From the NCBI GenBank assembly GCA_050942995.1, contig JBMNOI010000054.1, forward strand, positions 1 to 25,318: a DNA stretch of 25,318 nt. Direction: 5' to 3'. The DNA is from JBMNOI01 sp050942995. Lineage in GTDB: Bacteria > Chloroflexota > Anaerolineae > UBA1429. Of this stretch, positions 8,046-15,239 are shown piece after piece. A model generated the notes under the pieces. The model was not told the DNA's origin. It searched no databases and saw nothing but the letters and a program-made list of their open reading frames with translations. The translations under genes were made by a program, and so were the position numbers. Numbering within the stretch: position 1 is the stretch's first letter; every line of letters starts with the position of its first letter.

Positions 8046-9080
8046 TCAGGCGGGTGTCGGCTCCATTCGCTGAACGACCTCTACCGCCTCACGCACCATC
8101 TGAGCCGTAAAGCCCCACTCGTTATCATACCAGCTCATCACCTTGACCAGATCTCCGTCCACCACCTGAGTCATCTCCAGGTCGATGATGGCGGCATGAG
8201 GGTTGCGAATAATGTCCGAAGAGACCAGCGGCGCCTCGACGGCCGACACCACATCGCCATACCGATCCGATTCGGCTTCCTGGCGAAATATCTCGTTCAC
8301 CTCTTCCACGCTGGTGGGGCGTTCGGTGGCAAAGGTGATATCGGCGATCGAACCCGAGGGCACCGGCGCGCGGATGGCCACGCCGTCAAAGAGCCCTTGA
8401 TAGTCGGTGAGCACCTTGGTAGTGGCGATGGCGGCACCTGTAGAAGTCGGCACCAGGTTGGCCGCTCCGGCCCGCCCACGACGCATATCCTTGCTGGGGC
8501 CGTCCACGAGCTTTTGCGATGAGGTATACGCATGCACTGTGGTCATGATCGCCTTGCGAACGCCGATACGCCGCCCCATAATCTCGACCACCGGCGTGAT
8601 GGCGTTGGTGGTACAGCTTGCACAAGAGATCATGCGCACGTCCCCCTCGGGCGAGTTGACACCGTGGACGACGGTGATGACGTCGGGCTCGTCCGACCGC
8701 TCCTCGGAGCTCTTGACAGGCGCCGAGAGGATGACGGTGCGGGCCCCGGCTTGCAGATGCTTGCGCATCTCTTCCGCCCGGGTAAATAATCCCGTGCATT
8801 CGAACACAACGTCGATGTCCAGATCGCCCCAGGGAAGCTGCGCCGGATCTTTTTCCGAATACACAGGGATGGAACGCCCATCGACCACCAGATGATTCCC
8901 ATCGACCCCGACCTCTCGCTCATAGCGACCGTAGACGGTATCGTACTGCAAAAGGTAAGCGATGTTTTCTATCGGGATCACATCGTTAGCGGCCACCAGA
9001 TCCAGTTCGGGGGTATCCAGCACGATCTTGAAGGCGGCCCGCCCGATCCGGCCCAATCCGTTAATCGCTACTCTGGCCAC
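8046..9080 (-). CDS. gap: Glyceraldehyde-3-phosphate dehydrogenase, type I
   Basis: Oxidises and phosphorylates glyceraldehyde 3-phosphate to 1,3-bisphosphoglycerate in glycolysis. The 344 residues cover a full type I enzyme: Rossmann start INGLGRIGR, N32-D33 after the second strand (favouring NAD over NADP), catalytic C156 in SCASCTTNA, base H183 in TVHAYTSSQ, and the C-terminal WYDNEWGF signature. A slightly longer acidic loop (about 122-133, SSEERSDEPD) precedes the active-site strand. The start is GTG 9080 with AAGGAG 6 bases upstream. Its position is odd: it sits between the binding-protein gene and the permease genes of a sugar ABC operon, same strand, with short gaps on both sides. It may link glycolytic capacity to sugar supply, or be a second copy; other gap genes would lie outside the window. 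Confidence 0.95.
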   Translation of the reverse strand: MARVAINGLGRIGRAAFKIVLDTPELDLVAANDVIPIENIAYLLQYDTVYGRYEREVGVDGNHLVVDGRSIPVYSEKDPAQLPWGDLDIDVVFECTGLFTRAEEMRKHLQAGARTVILSAPVKSSEERSDEPDVITVVHGVNSPEGDVRMISCASCTTNAITPVVEIMGRRIGVRKAIMTTVHAYTSSQKLVDGPSKDMRRGRAGAANLVPTSTGAAIATTKVLTDYQGLFDGVAIRAPVPSGSIADITFATERPTSVEEVNEIFRQEAESDRYGDVVSAVEAPLVSSDIIRNPHAAIIDLEMTQVVDGDLVKVMSWYDNEWGFTAQMVREAVEVVQRMEPTPA

Positions 9081-9124
9081 AGAAACTCCTTATCTTATCG
9101 GCGACACAGCTCGCCGATGACTGT

Positions 9125-9174
9125 GAGGGGCTGAACACCCCGGCAGCCGGGCCGTCGGGACGGAACAGCCCCTC
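9125..9174 (-). other. Branched RNA fold between the binding-protein gene and gap
   Basis: A 9-bp outer stem (9125-9133 with 9166-9174) encloses two small hairpins (CCCGG/CCGGG at 9139-9151; CCGT/ACGG around 9153-9163), a compact three-way junction. There is no T-run on the minus strand, so it should not end transcription fully. It starts 17 bp past the stop of the binding-protein gene, where such folds commonly protect the upstream message and raise binding-protein output over permease. Confidence 0.55.
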
Positions 9175-9191
9175 TGTTCAAACTGTATCGG

Positions 9192-10682
9192 CTATTGTCC
9201 GGTCTGAGTTCCCTCTTCCTGCTCGGCCTGCTGTGCCGCCTGGTCGATATTCTGAAGGATGGTCGGCAGGGTGTCGGGGTTCTGGATATACTCCAGCACA
9301 CCACCCAGGAAGGCATCGTTGACGGCAGTGGGCATCAGGTCCGAGGCGTCGAAACGCACCACCTCGGCCTCTTGCAGGATCTCGGCCATCTGCCGATGGA
9401 TATCGTCGGGGTAGACGTCGGGGCTTACTTCATTGTTCGCCGAAAGGAACCCGCCGCGCTCGGCCCAGATCGTTTGCGCCTCTGCCGAGGCCAGCCACTC
9501 CATCAACGAACGGGCTGCGGGCGTATCGTTGAACATGCCGATGAGGTCACCCGCGCTCAGCGCCGGCACGCCAAACTCTGGATCGATCTCGGGGAAGGGG
9601 AAGAAGGTATAGTCGACGCCGGGCTCCAGGTCGGGGAACTGCTCCTGGATAAAGTCGGTGATGAACGACGCCTGGCGGTGCATGTAGCAGCCGGGCGGGT
9701 CTTCGAACATCGGGTATGGCGATTCGCCAAAGTTGGTGGCCAGCACGTTGACGGTGCCCCCCTCCACATACTGTTCATTGGTGGCGATGGTGCCAAACAT
9801 CTCCCAGGCGTTCTGGATCGACTCGTCGGTCCAGGGGATTTCGTGTCGCCACCACTGGTCGTACACATCGGGACCGGCACTGCGCAGCATAATGTCCTCG
9901 ATCCAGTCGGTGGCCGGCCAACCGGTGGCCGCACCGGCTTCCAGACCGATGCACCAGGGTGTGCCGCCGTCGGCTATGATCTGATCCGACAGAGCGATCA
10001 TCTCATCCCAAGTCTGGGGGACTTCATAGCCGGCCTCTTCAAAGACATCGGGGCGATACCAGACCAGGCTCTTGACTGTGGATTTCATAAAGATGCCATA
10101 GAGCTCATCTTCAAAGCTGGCCAGGTCAAGCCACGACCGGTCGTACCGCTCGGCAAGCTGATCCACATCCATGAAATCGCTCAACGGAATCATCTGCCCC
10201 TGCTGGGCAAACTCGATGAGCTGGCCGGGGCCGGGCACACCGGCGATATCAGGAGGGTTGCCCCCCTCGATACGGGTGATGAGTACGGCGTTTATGTCGC
10301 GGGTGCCTTCGTAATCCATCACCGCGCCGGTACGCTCCTCCCACGGGGCCACCATGGCACGAAAGCTCTCCAGTTCGGCGCCGCCCCACACAGCCAGGAC
10401 GCTCACCCGCTCACCTTCGAACTCTCCCTCTCCCGCAGCCTCGCCATCACCCGTCGTCGGGGTCGCCTCTGGCGTCTCATCGGCCATCGGGGTTTCGCCG
10501 GGTGTTTCAGCAGGTTCTTCCGGCGTTTCAGCAGGCTCTCCCGGCGTTTCAGCCGGAGTCACCTCTCCTGCCGGGGCTTCCGGCGTCTCATCTCCCGGTG
10601 CGGGCTCGGCTGCGGCGCAGGCCGACAACACGAGCACGGCGACCAGCAACACACTAAACAGGGCCGCCAATCTCTTCTCCAT
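9192..10682 (-). CDS. ABC sugar-type solute-binding lipoprotein with Pro/Glu/Thr linker
   Basis: Captures the ligand outside the membrane for the permeases at 6254-7968. Of 496 residues, 1-22 form a lipoprotein signal ending in the lipobox LSAC (lipidation at C22). Residues about 23-85 are a flexible, acidic linker with three 7-residue repeats of the ETPxEPA type. The rest is an extracellular solute-binding family 1 fold, with VSVLAVWGGAELESF at the start of the domain and a typical hinge segment PWCIGLEAGAATGWP. ATG 10682 is chosen over a longer frame to 10775 because AAAGGAG lies 5 bases upstream and the signal begins there. It is first in the operon, driven by the consensus promoter at 10920-10948. 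The ligand is likely a carbohydrate but not identifiable. Confidence 0.93.
   Translation of the reverse strand: MEKRLAALFSVLLVAVLVLSACAAAEPAPGDETPEAPAGEVTPAETPGEPAETPEEPAETPGETPMADETPEATPTTGDGEAAGEGEFEGERVSVLAVWGGAELESFRAMVAPWEERTGAVMDYEGTRDINAVLITRIEGGNPPDIAGVPGPGQLIEFAQQGQMIPLSDFMDVDQLAERYDRSWLDLASFEDELYGIFMKSTVKSLVWYRPDVFEEAGYEVPQTWDEMIALSDQIIADGGTPWCIGLEAGAATGWPATDWIEDIMLRSAGPDVYDQWWRHEIPWTDESIQNAWEMFGTIATNEQYVEGGTVNVLATNFGESPYPMFEDPPGCYMHRQASFITDFIQEQFPDLEPGVDYTFFPFPEIDPEFGVPALSAGDLIGMFNDTPAARSLMEWLASAEAQTIWAERGGFLSANNEVSPDVYPDDIHRQMAEILQEAEVVRFDASDLMPTAVNDAFLGGVLEYIQNPDTLPTILQNIDQAAQQAEQEEGTQTGQ
10501..10563 (-). repeat. Three 21-bp tandem repeats in the lipoprotein linker
   Basis: Units 10501-10521, 10522-10542 and 10543-10563 are near-identical at their first 12-14 bases and encode 7-residue Glu-Thr-Pro/Glu-Pro-Ala blocks of the linker between the lipid anchor and the binding domain. 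Slippage here would alter tether length without a frameshift. Confidence 0.8.
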
Positions 10683-10919
10683 CTTTACTCCTTTCACTGA
10701 CTGGTTCTTCCATCCAGAACGTGCCGACCGGCTATGCCGGATACGTGATGCACGCGATGAAATAGTAATGGTCAATGAAAAGCAGCGCAGCGAGGACGAA
10801 TTGGGACGACGGCATGCAAAAACGGGGGCACGACAGAAGGGTCATGCGGTAGAGTCAAAGTAGGTGACTGCCAGAGCAGTATAGGAGGGCGAAATGCACG
10901 TTCTTGCGGATTCCATACC

Positions 10920-10948
10920 ATTATAGCGCCCGCTAATCGGGGTGTCAA
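10920..10948 (-). promoter_or_regulatory. Perfect consensus sigma70 promoter of the first ABC operon
   Basis: On the minus strand TTGACA (10943-10948), a 17-base spacer, and TATAAT (10920-10925) match the sigma70 consensus at every position. Transcription would begin near 10913, giving a leader of about 230 nt before the ATG at 10682. The gene-free stretch 10683-11183 holds this promoter, the divergent one at 11088, two palindromes at 10973 and 11037, and small leader hairpins (ACTGC/GCAGT at 10867-10880; CCGGC/GCCGG at about 10727-10740). I see no convincing gene in it. Confidence 0.88.
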
Positions 10949-10972
10949 CCGCAGCGGCGTTCTTCGGCAACC

Positions 10973-10985
10973 ACCTTCTGAAGGT
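10973..10985. promoter_or_regulatory. Palindrome ACCTTCTGAAGGT, candidate operator copy 1
   Basis: Perfect 6+1+6 palindrome (extending to CCACCTTC/GAAGGTGG, 8-bp arms) located 25 bp upstream of the -35 box of the first ABC operon promoter. The same core recurs at 11037 and 12083. The position would suit an activator or a looping repressor. Confidence 0.5.
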
Positions 10986-11036
10986 GGCGAATGGAAATCG
11001 TGTGCTTTCCTCACGAATCGTTCACTCCTGGCGTAG

Positions 11037-11049
11037 ACCTTCGGAAGGT
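11037..11049. promoter_or_regulatory. Palindrome ACCTTCGGAAGGT, candidate operator copy 2
   Basis: Same 13-bp palindrome as at 10973-10985, differing only at the central base. The centres are 64 bp apart (about six helical turns). It lies 38 bp upstream of the -35 box of the divergent promoter that reads the YhfC-family gene. Confidence 0.5.
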
Positions 11050-11087
11050 TGTGACTTTGGCGGAGCCGATCTCATACCGGCATCGAC

Positions 11088-11115
11088 TTGTCACATCAGG
11101 CGGCTGCCCTATAAT
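11088..11115 (+). promoter_or_regulatory. Sigma70-type promoter of the YhfC-family gene
   Basis: TTGTCA (11088-11093), 16-base spacer, TATAAT (11110-11115). The expected start near 11122 leaves a leader of about 60 nt before the TTG start codon at 11184. Confidence 0.75.
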
Positions 11116-11183
11116 GAGGCAATGATCTGTGCAGCGCACCGCCTACCCGGCGATACGTTTAGCCACACCGAGGGGGAGCAGGC

Positions 11184-12002
11184 TTGAATATCGGCACCAT
11201 CATCGCATTTATCATGTCCCTTCTTCTGCAAGTGGGGGTTCCTCTGGCCGTTACGCTGTACTATCGTCGCCGCACCGACGCCTCCTGGCAGTTGTTCATC
11301 TATGGCGGGATCATATTCGCCCTTTTTCAGATCTTTTCCTGGCTACCCTTGAGTGTCTATCTGGATGTGGCCTTTAGCGAGCGCATCACCAGTGCGACGG
11401 GCTCGTTCGTCTGGCTGCTGATGCTGGCTCTCGTCACCAGCCTGGTGGAAGAGGCCGGCCGCTGGATCGGCTTTCATTACCTGTTTCCCCGAGGCTCCTT
11501 CCGGCTGACCTGGCGCAACGGCGTGATGTACGGGTTGGGGCATGGCTCCGTCGAGACGCTGTTCCTCATCGCCGGGCTTACCTTTATCAATCTGCTGGCT
11601 TATATTATGTTGAGCCGCCTGGATATCGACTTGGTGCTGCAATCGCTGGGCGCCGAGGCCACGCCGGCGCTGCAAGAGATTCTCTACTCGATTCTGAACA
11701 CCAGCTGGATACAGCCTCTGGTGGTCGCATTCGAGCGCATGCTCATGCTGATTCATCAGGTGGCCTGGTCGCTATTGGTGATGCAAAGCCTCTCCTCGCG
11801 GCAAAAGCGCTGGTTTGGCTTTGCCGTGCTATACCACACCTCTGTGGCGGTGATCGTCCCCGGGCTGGCGCGTCTCTCCGGCTTTACGCTGGCCGAGATC
11901 GCCAACACGCTGCTGGCAGTGCTCAGCCTCTGGATCATCCTCAAGCTGCGCAGCGTCTCTGCAGAGGATAACCACCTGTTCCCCCTTACCCGAAGAGCAT
12001 AG
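11184..12002 (+). CDS. YhfC-family intramembrane metalloprotease
   Basis: Integral membrane protein of 272 residues with about seven or eight hydrophobic helices. It carries the family's conserved set: EE followed by AGRW in a membrane helix (about residue 90), GLGHGSVE (about 118-125), and HQVAWSLL (about 190), which in CPBP-like glutamic or metallo-type intramembrane proteases supply the active site. YhfC relatives are thought to cleave membrane-embedded substrates; the natural substrate is unknown. The start is TTG 11184, preceded by AGGGGGAG at 6 bases; an internal ATG at 11214 would cut into the first helix. It has its own promoter and probably a weak terminator at 12082-12104. It is transcribed divergently from the sugar importer, with shared palindromes between them. 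Confidence 0.85.
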   Translation: MNIGTIIAFIMSLLLQVGVPLAVTLYYRRRTDASWQLFIYGGIIFALFQIFSWLPLSVYLDVAFSERITSATGSFVWLLMLALVTSLVEEAGRWIGFHYLFPRGSFRLTWRNGVMYGLGHGSVETLFLIAGLTFINLLAYIMLSRLDIDLVLQSLGAEATPALQEILYSILNTSWIQPLVVAFERMLMLIHQVAWSLLVMQSLSSRQKRWFGFAVLYHTSVAVIVPGLARLSGFTLAEIANTLLAVLSLWIILKLRSVSAEDNHLFPLTRRA

Positions 12003-12081
12003 CAGACCGTCCCCCACTCCATTGCCCGTCGGATCAGGGCGGCGTCATGGTTCGGTATCCCCTTCCGAGGGTCTCTATCTA

Positions 12082-12104
12082 CCCCTTCGGAAGGGGGTTG
12101 TTTT
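12082..12104 (+). terminator. Weak terminator after the YhfC gene, overlapping a CCTTCGGAAGG palindrome
   Basis: CCCCTTCGGAAGGGG (12082-12096) can form a 6-bp stem with a three-base loop, followed by GTTGTTTT. As DNA it is also the third copy of the CCTTCNGAAGG palindrome and lies 42 bp upstream of the DUF2961 gene's -35 box, so it may serve as an operator instead of, or as well as, a terminator. Confidence 0.5.
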
Positions 12105-12138
12105 ACGACTTACAGCCCTGCCGTCGACTGGAATCCCG

Positions 12139-12167
12139 TTGAGTGGCGCCCTCATCTGTGCTAGAAT
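12139..12167 (+). promoter_or_regulatory. Sigma70-type promoter of the DUF2961 gene
   Basis: TTGAGT (12139-12144), 17-base spacer, TAGAAT (12162-12167). The start site would be near 12174, about 42 nt ahead of the ATG at 12216. Confidence 0.65.
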
Positions 12168-12215
12168 CCGCCGTGATATCGTCGGGCCGCAGATCATAGC
12201 GACAAAGGAGGGCAT

Positions 12216-13274
12216 ATGAGCTCGCTGTTTGGCTTGAACCTCGGTCTGGGCAACGTTCCGATGCTCTCGAATGCGGTAACACGTTCCATCTCGGCAGAGA
12301 ATCCCACCGGCGTGGTTGCCGGGGGCGCCCGGGAGACGCCCGACGCCGCCAGCGCCGCCTCGCTGTTGGGCCAGGGCTGGAAAGTGCGCCCCTGCATTAC
12401 TCTGGAGCCCGGCAGCACCACCACCCTGGCCGATATCGAAGGGCCGGCCGTCATCCAGCATATCTGGATCACCGTTCGCCCGGAGGCCTATCGGTCGTGC
12501 GTGTTGCGTATGTACTGGGATGATGAAGAGACCCCCTCGGTAGAGGTGCCGTTGGGCGACTTTTTCGCCAATGTTCATGGGCTGCGCTACAACGTGGCCT
12601 CGCTGCCCATCGCCGTGAATCCCGTGGGTGGGTTCAACAGCTACTGGCCGTTACCCTTTCGCCGCCATGCGCGCATCACTATAGAGAACGAGTATTGGGA
12701 ACCGATCAGCGGCTTCTTTTATCAGATCACCTATGCTCTGGGAGAGGTGCCCGATGAGGCGGCCTATCTCCACGCACAGTGGCGTCGCAGTATGACGACG
12801 CGGGAACGCCCCGAGCATACGCTGTTGGACGGCGTCAGGGGTCGGGGGCACTATGTGGGCACGGTACTGGGCTGGAGCCAGTTCTCTAACGGCTGGTGGG
12901 GCGAGGGCGAGATCAAGTTCTACATGGATGGAGATACCGAGTTCCCCACCATCTGCGGCACCGGCACGGAGGACTATTTCGGCGGAGCCTGGGGATTTGG
13001 CGGCGAAACCTACTCCACCGCCTTTTTGGGTTATCCGCTCTACCGTAAAGAGCCGACCGAGGTCCCCCAACATGGCCTGTACCGCTGGCACATCATGGAC
13101 CCCATCCGCTTTCAGAGCGATCTGCGGGTAACCGTGCAGGCCTTGGGCTGGTGGCTGAATCGAAAATTCGAGCCGCTCACCGACGACATCTCGTCGGTGG
13201 CCTACTGGTATCAGAGCGAACCCCACGCCCCGTTCCCCGACTTGCCCGACCTGGCCGGACGCTGGCCACGTTGA
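12216..13274 (+). CDS. DUF2961 / GH172-like glycoside hydrolase
   Basis: A 352-residue DUF2961 protein. Characterised relatives (GH172) are exo-acting furanosidases on fructofuranose or arabinofuranose ends, including difructose-anhydride-forming enzymes. The hallmark segments are present: the beta-strand block IWITVRPE, the central NSYWPLPF, the acidic GEGEIKFYMDGD (E230/E232) and GTGTEDYF (E252), the last two being the family's active-site glutamate region. There is no signal peptide, so it should act in the cytoplasm on imported sugars. ATG 12216 has AAAGGAGG at 5 bases, an excellent site. It has its own promoter, and a bidirectional terminator follows. The exact sugar is not predictable. 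The family is firm and the chemistry is inferred from relatives. Confidence 0.88.
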   Translation: MSSLFGLNLGLGNVPMLSNAVTRSISAENPTGVVAGGARETPDAASAASLLGQGWKVRPCITLEPGSTTTLADIEGPAVIQHIWITVRPEAYRSCVLRMYWDDEETPSVEVPLGDFFANVHGLRYNVASLPIAVNPVGGFNSYWPLPFRRHARITIENEYWEPISGFFYQITYALGEVPDEAAYLHAQWRRSMTTRERPEHTLLDGVRGRGHYVGTVLGWSQFSNGWWGEGEIKFYMDGDTEFPTICGTGTEDYFGGAWGFGGETYSTAFLGYPLYRKEPTEVPQHGLYRWHIMDPIRFQSDLRVTVQALGWWLNRKFEPLTDDISSVAYWYQSEPHAPFPDLPDLAGRWPR

Positions 13275-13307
13275 GCGACAGGGGAGAATTCTCCGAGGCA
13301 ACGCATG

Positions 13308-13340
13308 AAAAAGAGCGGGGCAGTATGCCCCGCTCTTTTT
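13308..13340. terminator. Bidirectional rho-independent terminator between convergent genes
   Basis: A perfect 14-bp stem (13308-13321 with 13327-13340, 5-base loop) starts with an A-run and ends with a T-run, so it works on both strands. It closes the DUF2961 gene (plus) and the secreted glycosidase-like gene (minus). Confidence 0.93.
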
Positions 13341-13373
13341 ATCGCATCTTTCCCCTCGGCGGCCGGTGATCGC

Positions 13374-14816
13374 CTACTCGTCAAGCGACATCATATGGGC
13401 CAGATCCGGCAACAGATCGGTGACATCAAAGCTGGCCCATTTCCCATCGATGTCTCCCGCGTTAAAGATGGCACAGCCGATCACGTGAGGATCTCGCCGC
13501 AATTCGTCGTCGTACCAGGCGAGTTGCTCCAGGTAGTCATCCACCGTCTGGTGGGGTAATCCGTCGGGCAGATCCTCCTCGGTGAAATCGCGCCAGCCAA
13601 GCAGGTCATGTTCCGGTAATACGCCGCCGTCGATGCCGGTCTCAGTGATTATCAGCGGAATGAGCAGATCGTGCTCGGCCAGAATGTACCGGTACCAGTA
13701 GCGGTAACGGAAGAGCAACGCGCCGGCCTCTGAGTCCTCTTCCATGCCGGGAACGGCCATTCCCACGCCGTCGCGCATCGTAGGCGCCGAATACTCGTGC
13801 AGCGAGAGTATTCCGTCGTGCTCCAGCGCCACCTCGATAGCGGGCAGAAACGCCTCGAATTCGTCGGCCTCGGGCGTGCCGGTAGAAAAGTTGCCCACCG
13901 CCACCTTAAAGCCCATCTCGTCCATCAGGCGGGTACGCTCGGCCTCGAACTCGGCATACCAGGCCATCTCCGCCGGGCCGGCGATGACCGGCTCGTTCCA
14001 GCCCAGCCAGTAATCCACCGCAGGATTCGCCTGATAGATCGGAAGGTGCTCGTTCACGAACGCGCGGGCCCTGGCCCGGGCATCCCCTTCGATGGATTGG
14101 TCTCCCTCGGGCATGCGCCCGATGGAGACCGTGTCGGGCGACTCGTCCTTGACATCGGCCAGCCATCCCAGGTCGCCCACGGCGACGACGACCGCCGGCC
14201 GGGCCTCACGCACGAAATCCATAATCATCGGGGAACGGTTGCCCGTCACATGCAGCCCCAGCTTGCTGGGTCCCTCAGGCTCGGGCAACGTCAGTACCGG
14301 AGCCTCTTCAAGCAGGGAGATCATCTCGTCCGTCATCGGAAGGCGCCACGTCAGAGTCGAGCCGGGTGGCTCACAGTCCATCAGGATCGAGCCCCATCCG
14401 CCATCCGAAAGGGCCAGCTCGATCTGGTGGCATCCCGCATCCAGTGGCCCATCGGGAAATGTCATGATATAGGACGCCGCACGGCCGGGCGGCAGCGTCG
14501 AGGGCTGCCATTCGTGATTGATCTCGGGGGCATCCGGATCGGCCGGGAAATAGCGATCCAGCAGATAGAGTGAATCCATATCCCAGGAAGAGAGGTTGAT
14601 CAGGGTGAGAAGATACGAGTAGGCGCCGGTTCGATCGATCCAGGATGTCGCCTGTAGAACCAGGTAGTCATCGACCGGGCTGACGGGCAGGCCGGCAGAC
14701 CCCATGATCTCGGGTTGGATCGTGCGGTCACCTGGATCCGCCCGCGACACCATAGGGCCGGCGAGGAGCGAGACTAGCGAACAGACGATCCACAACCATC
14801 GGTAAACGGTAGACAT
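13374..14816 (-). CDS. Secreted TIM-barrel glycoside hydrolase-like protein
   Basis: A 480-residue exported protein. Residues 1-26 are a signal peptide (basic start, hydrophobic core, cleavage near SRA). About 40-165 look like a beta-sandwich domain with a Cys pair (C128, C148). The rest reads as a TIM barrel of the GH-A type: GWNEP (E275) after strand 4 is the usual acid/base position and IITETG (E392) after strand 7 the nucleophile, with LHEYSAP (H340) between. I cannot name the GH family. The start is ATG 14816 with AAGGGG 10 bases upstream; a frame from 14855 would place 13 residues before the signal. It has its own promoter at 15052-15080 and a shared terminator at 13308-13340. Surface polysaccharide degradation would fit, but the substrate is unknown. 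Confidence 0.75.
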   Translation of the reverse strand: MSTVYRWLWIVCSLVSLLAGPMVSRADPGDRTIQPEIMGSAGLPVSPVDDYLVLQATSWIDRTGAYSYLLTLINLSSWDMDSLYLLDRYFPADPDAPEINHEWQPSTLPPGRAASYIMTFPDGPLDAGCHQIELALSDGGWGSILMDCEPPGSTLTWRLPMTDEMISLLEEAPVLTLPEPEGPSKLGLHVTGNRSPMIMDFVREARPAVVVAVGDLGWLADVKDESPDTVSIGRMPEGDQSIEGDARARARAFVNEHLPIYQANPAVDYWLGWNEPVIAGPAEMAWYAEFEAERTRLMDEMGFKVAVGNFSTGTPEADEFEAFLPAIEVALEHDGILSLHEYSAPTMRDGVGMAVPGMEEDSEAGALLFRYRYWYRYILAEHDLLIPLIITETGIDGGVLPEHDLLGWRDFTEEDLPDGLPHQTVDDYLEQLAWYDDELRRDPHVIGCAIFNAGDIDGKWASFDVTDLLPDLAHMMSLDE

Positions 14817-15051
14817 TTGGGGAATCCCCTTGCAGATAGAGTATCGATAAAACAATGATGAGCTGCAATAAGTCGACGATGACGTCGCTCCGCAAAACCG
14901 AAGAGAGATACAGGACGGTCAGAGCAGAGCATTCAATAGATACGCACCGGTCGTTGGCGCGGCGCGTGTCGGGCATGTGGCAGAAAGAAAAGCCAACGAC
15001 ACATGGGGAGGTGAGGCCACTTGTTCACTTTCCGCGCACAAGACTTGTCTC

Positions 15052-15080
15052 ATTATAGTGTAACTTGGCCGCTGTGGCAA
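15052..15080 (-). promoter_or_regulatory. Sigma70-type promoter of the secreted glycosidase-like gene
   Basis: On the minus strand TTGCCA (15075-15080), 17-base spacer, TATAAT (15052-15057). The leader to ATG 14816 is about 229 nt and contains a 9-bp inverted repeat (14950-14958 with 14992-15000). The stretch 14817-15239 otherwise holds the divergent promoter at 15144; no gene is apparent. Confidence 0.78.
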
Positions 15081-15143
15081 TAGTGTAAAAGTAAATTCGG
15101 GGTCAAAGCGAGCCGAAATACCCCAATGTACCGCGCGGCAGGG

Positions 15144-15173
15144 TTGACGCCGCAGAGGCTCTGAACCTATAAT
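15144..15173 (+). promoter_or_regulatory. Sigma70-type promoter of the CHAT-ATPase gene
   Basis: TTGACG (15144-15149), 18-base spacer, TATAAT (15168-15173). The predicted start near 15180 leaves about 60 nt to the ATG at 15240. No terminator was seen before the Gfo/Idh gene, so both may share this transcript. Confidence 0.75.
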
Positions 15174-15239
15174 GGCGAATGCCTGCGATGGACGATCCTT
15201 ACTGAAACAATAAGCCCTTTCGACGGCGGAAAGAAACGC

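Noticed and set aside
9195..10700. Open frame of 501 codons on the plus strand antisense to the first binding-protein gene
   Set aside because: It is a codon-bias shadow: the minus-strand reading has a lipoprotein signal, ribosome site and a recognisable fold, while this one has none.
10772..11014. 80-codon minus-strand frame across the first importer's promoter
   Set aside because: It spans the perfect -10/-35 boxes and the palindrome and has no ribosome site.
14728..14976. 82-codon upstream frame overlapping the start of the secreted glycosidase gene
   Set aside because: No ribosome site, and its hydrophobic stretch comes from T-rich leader DNA; it overlaps the real signal peptide in another frame.
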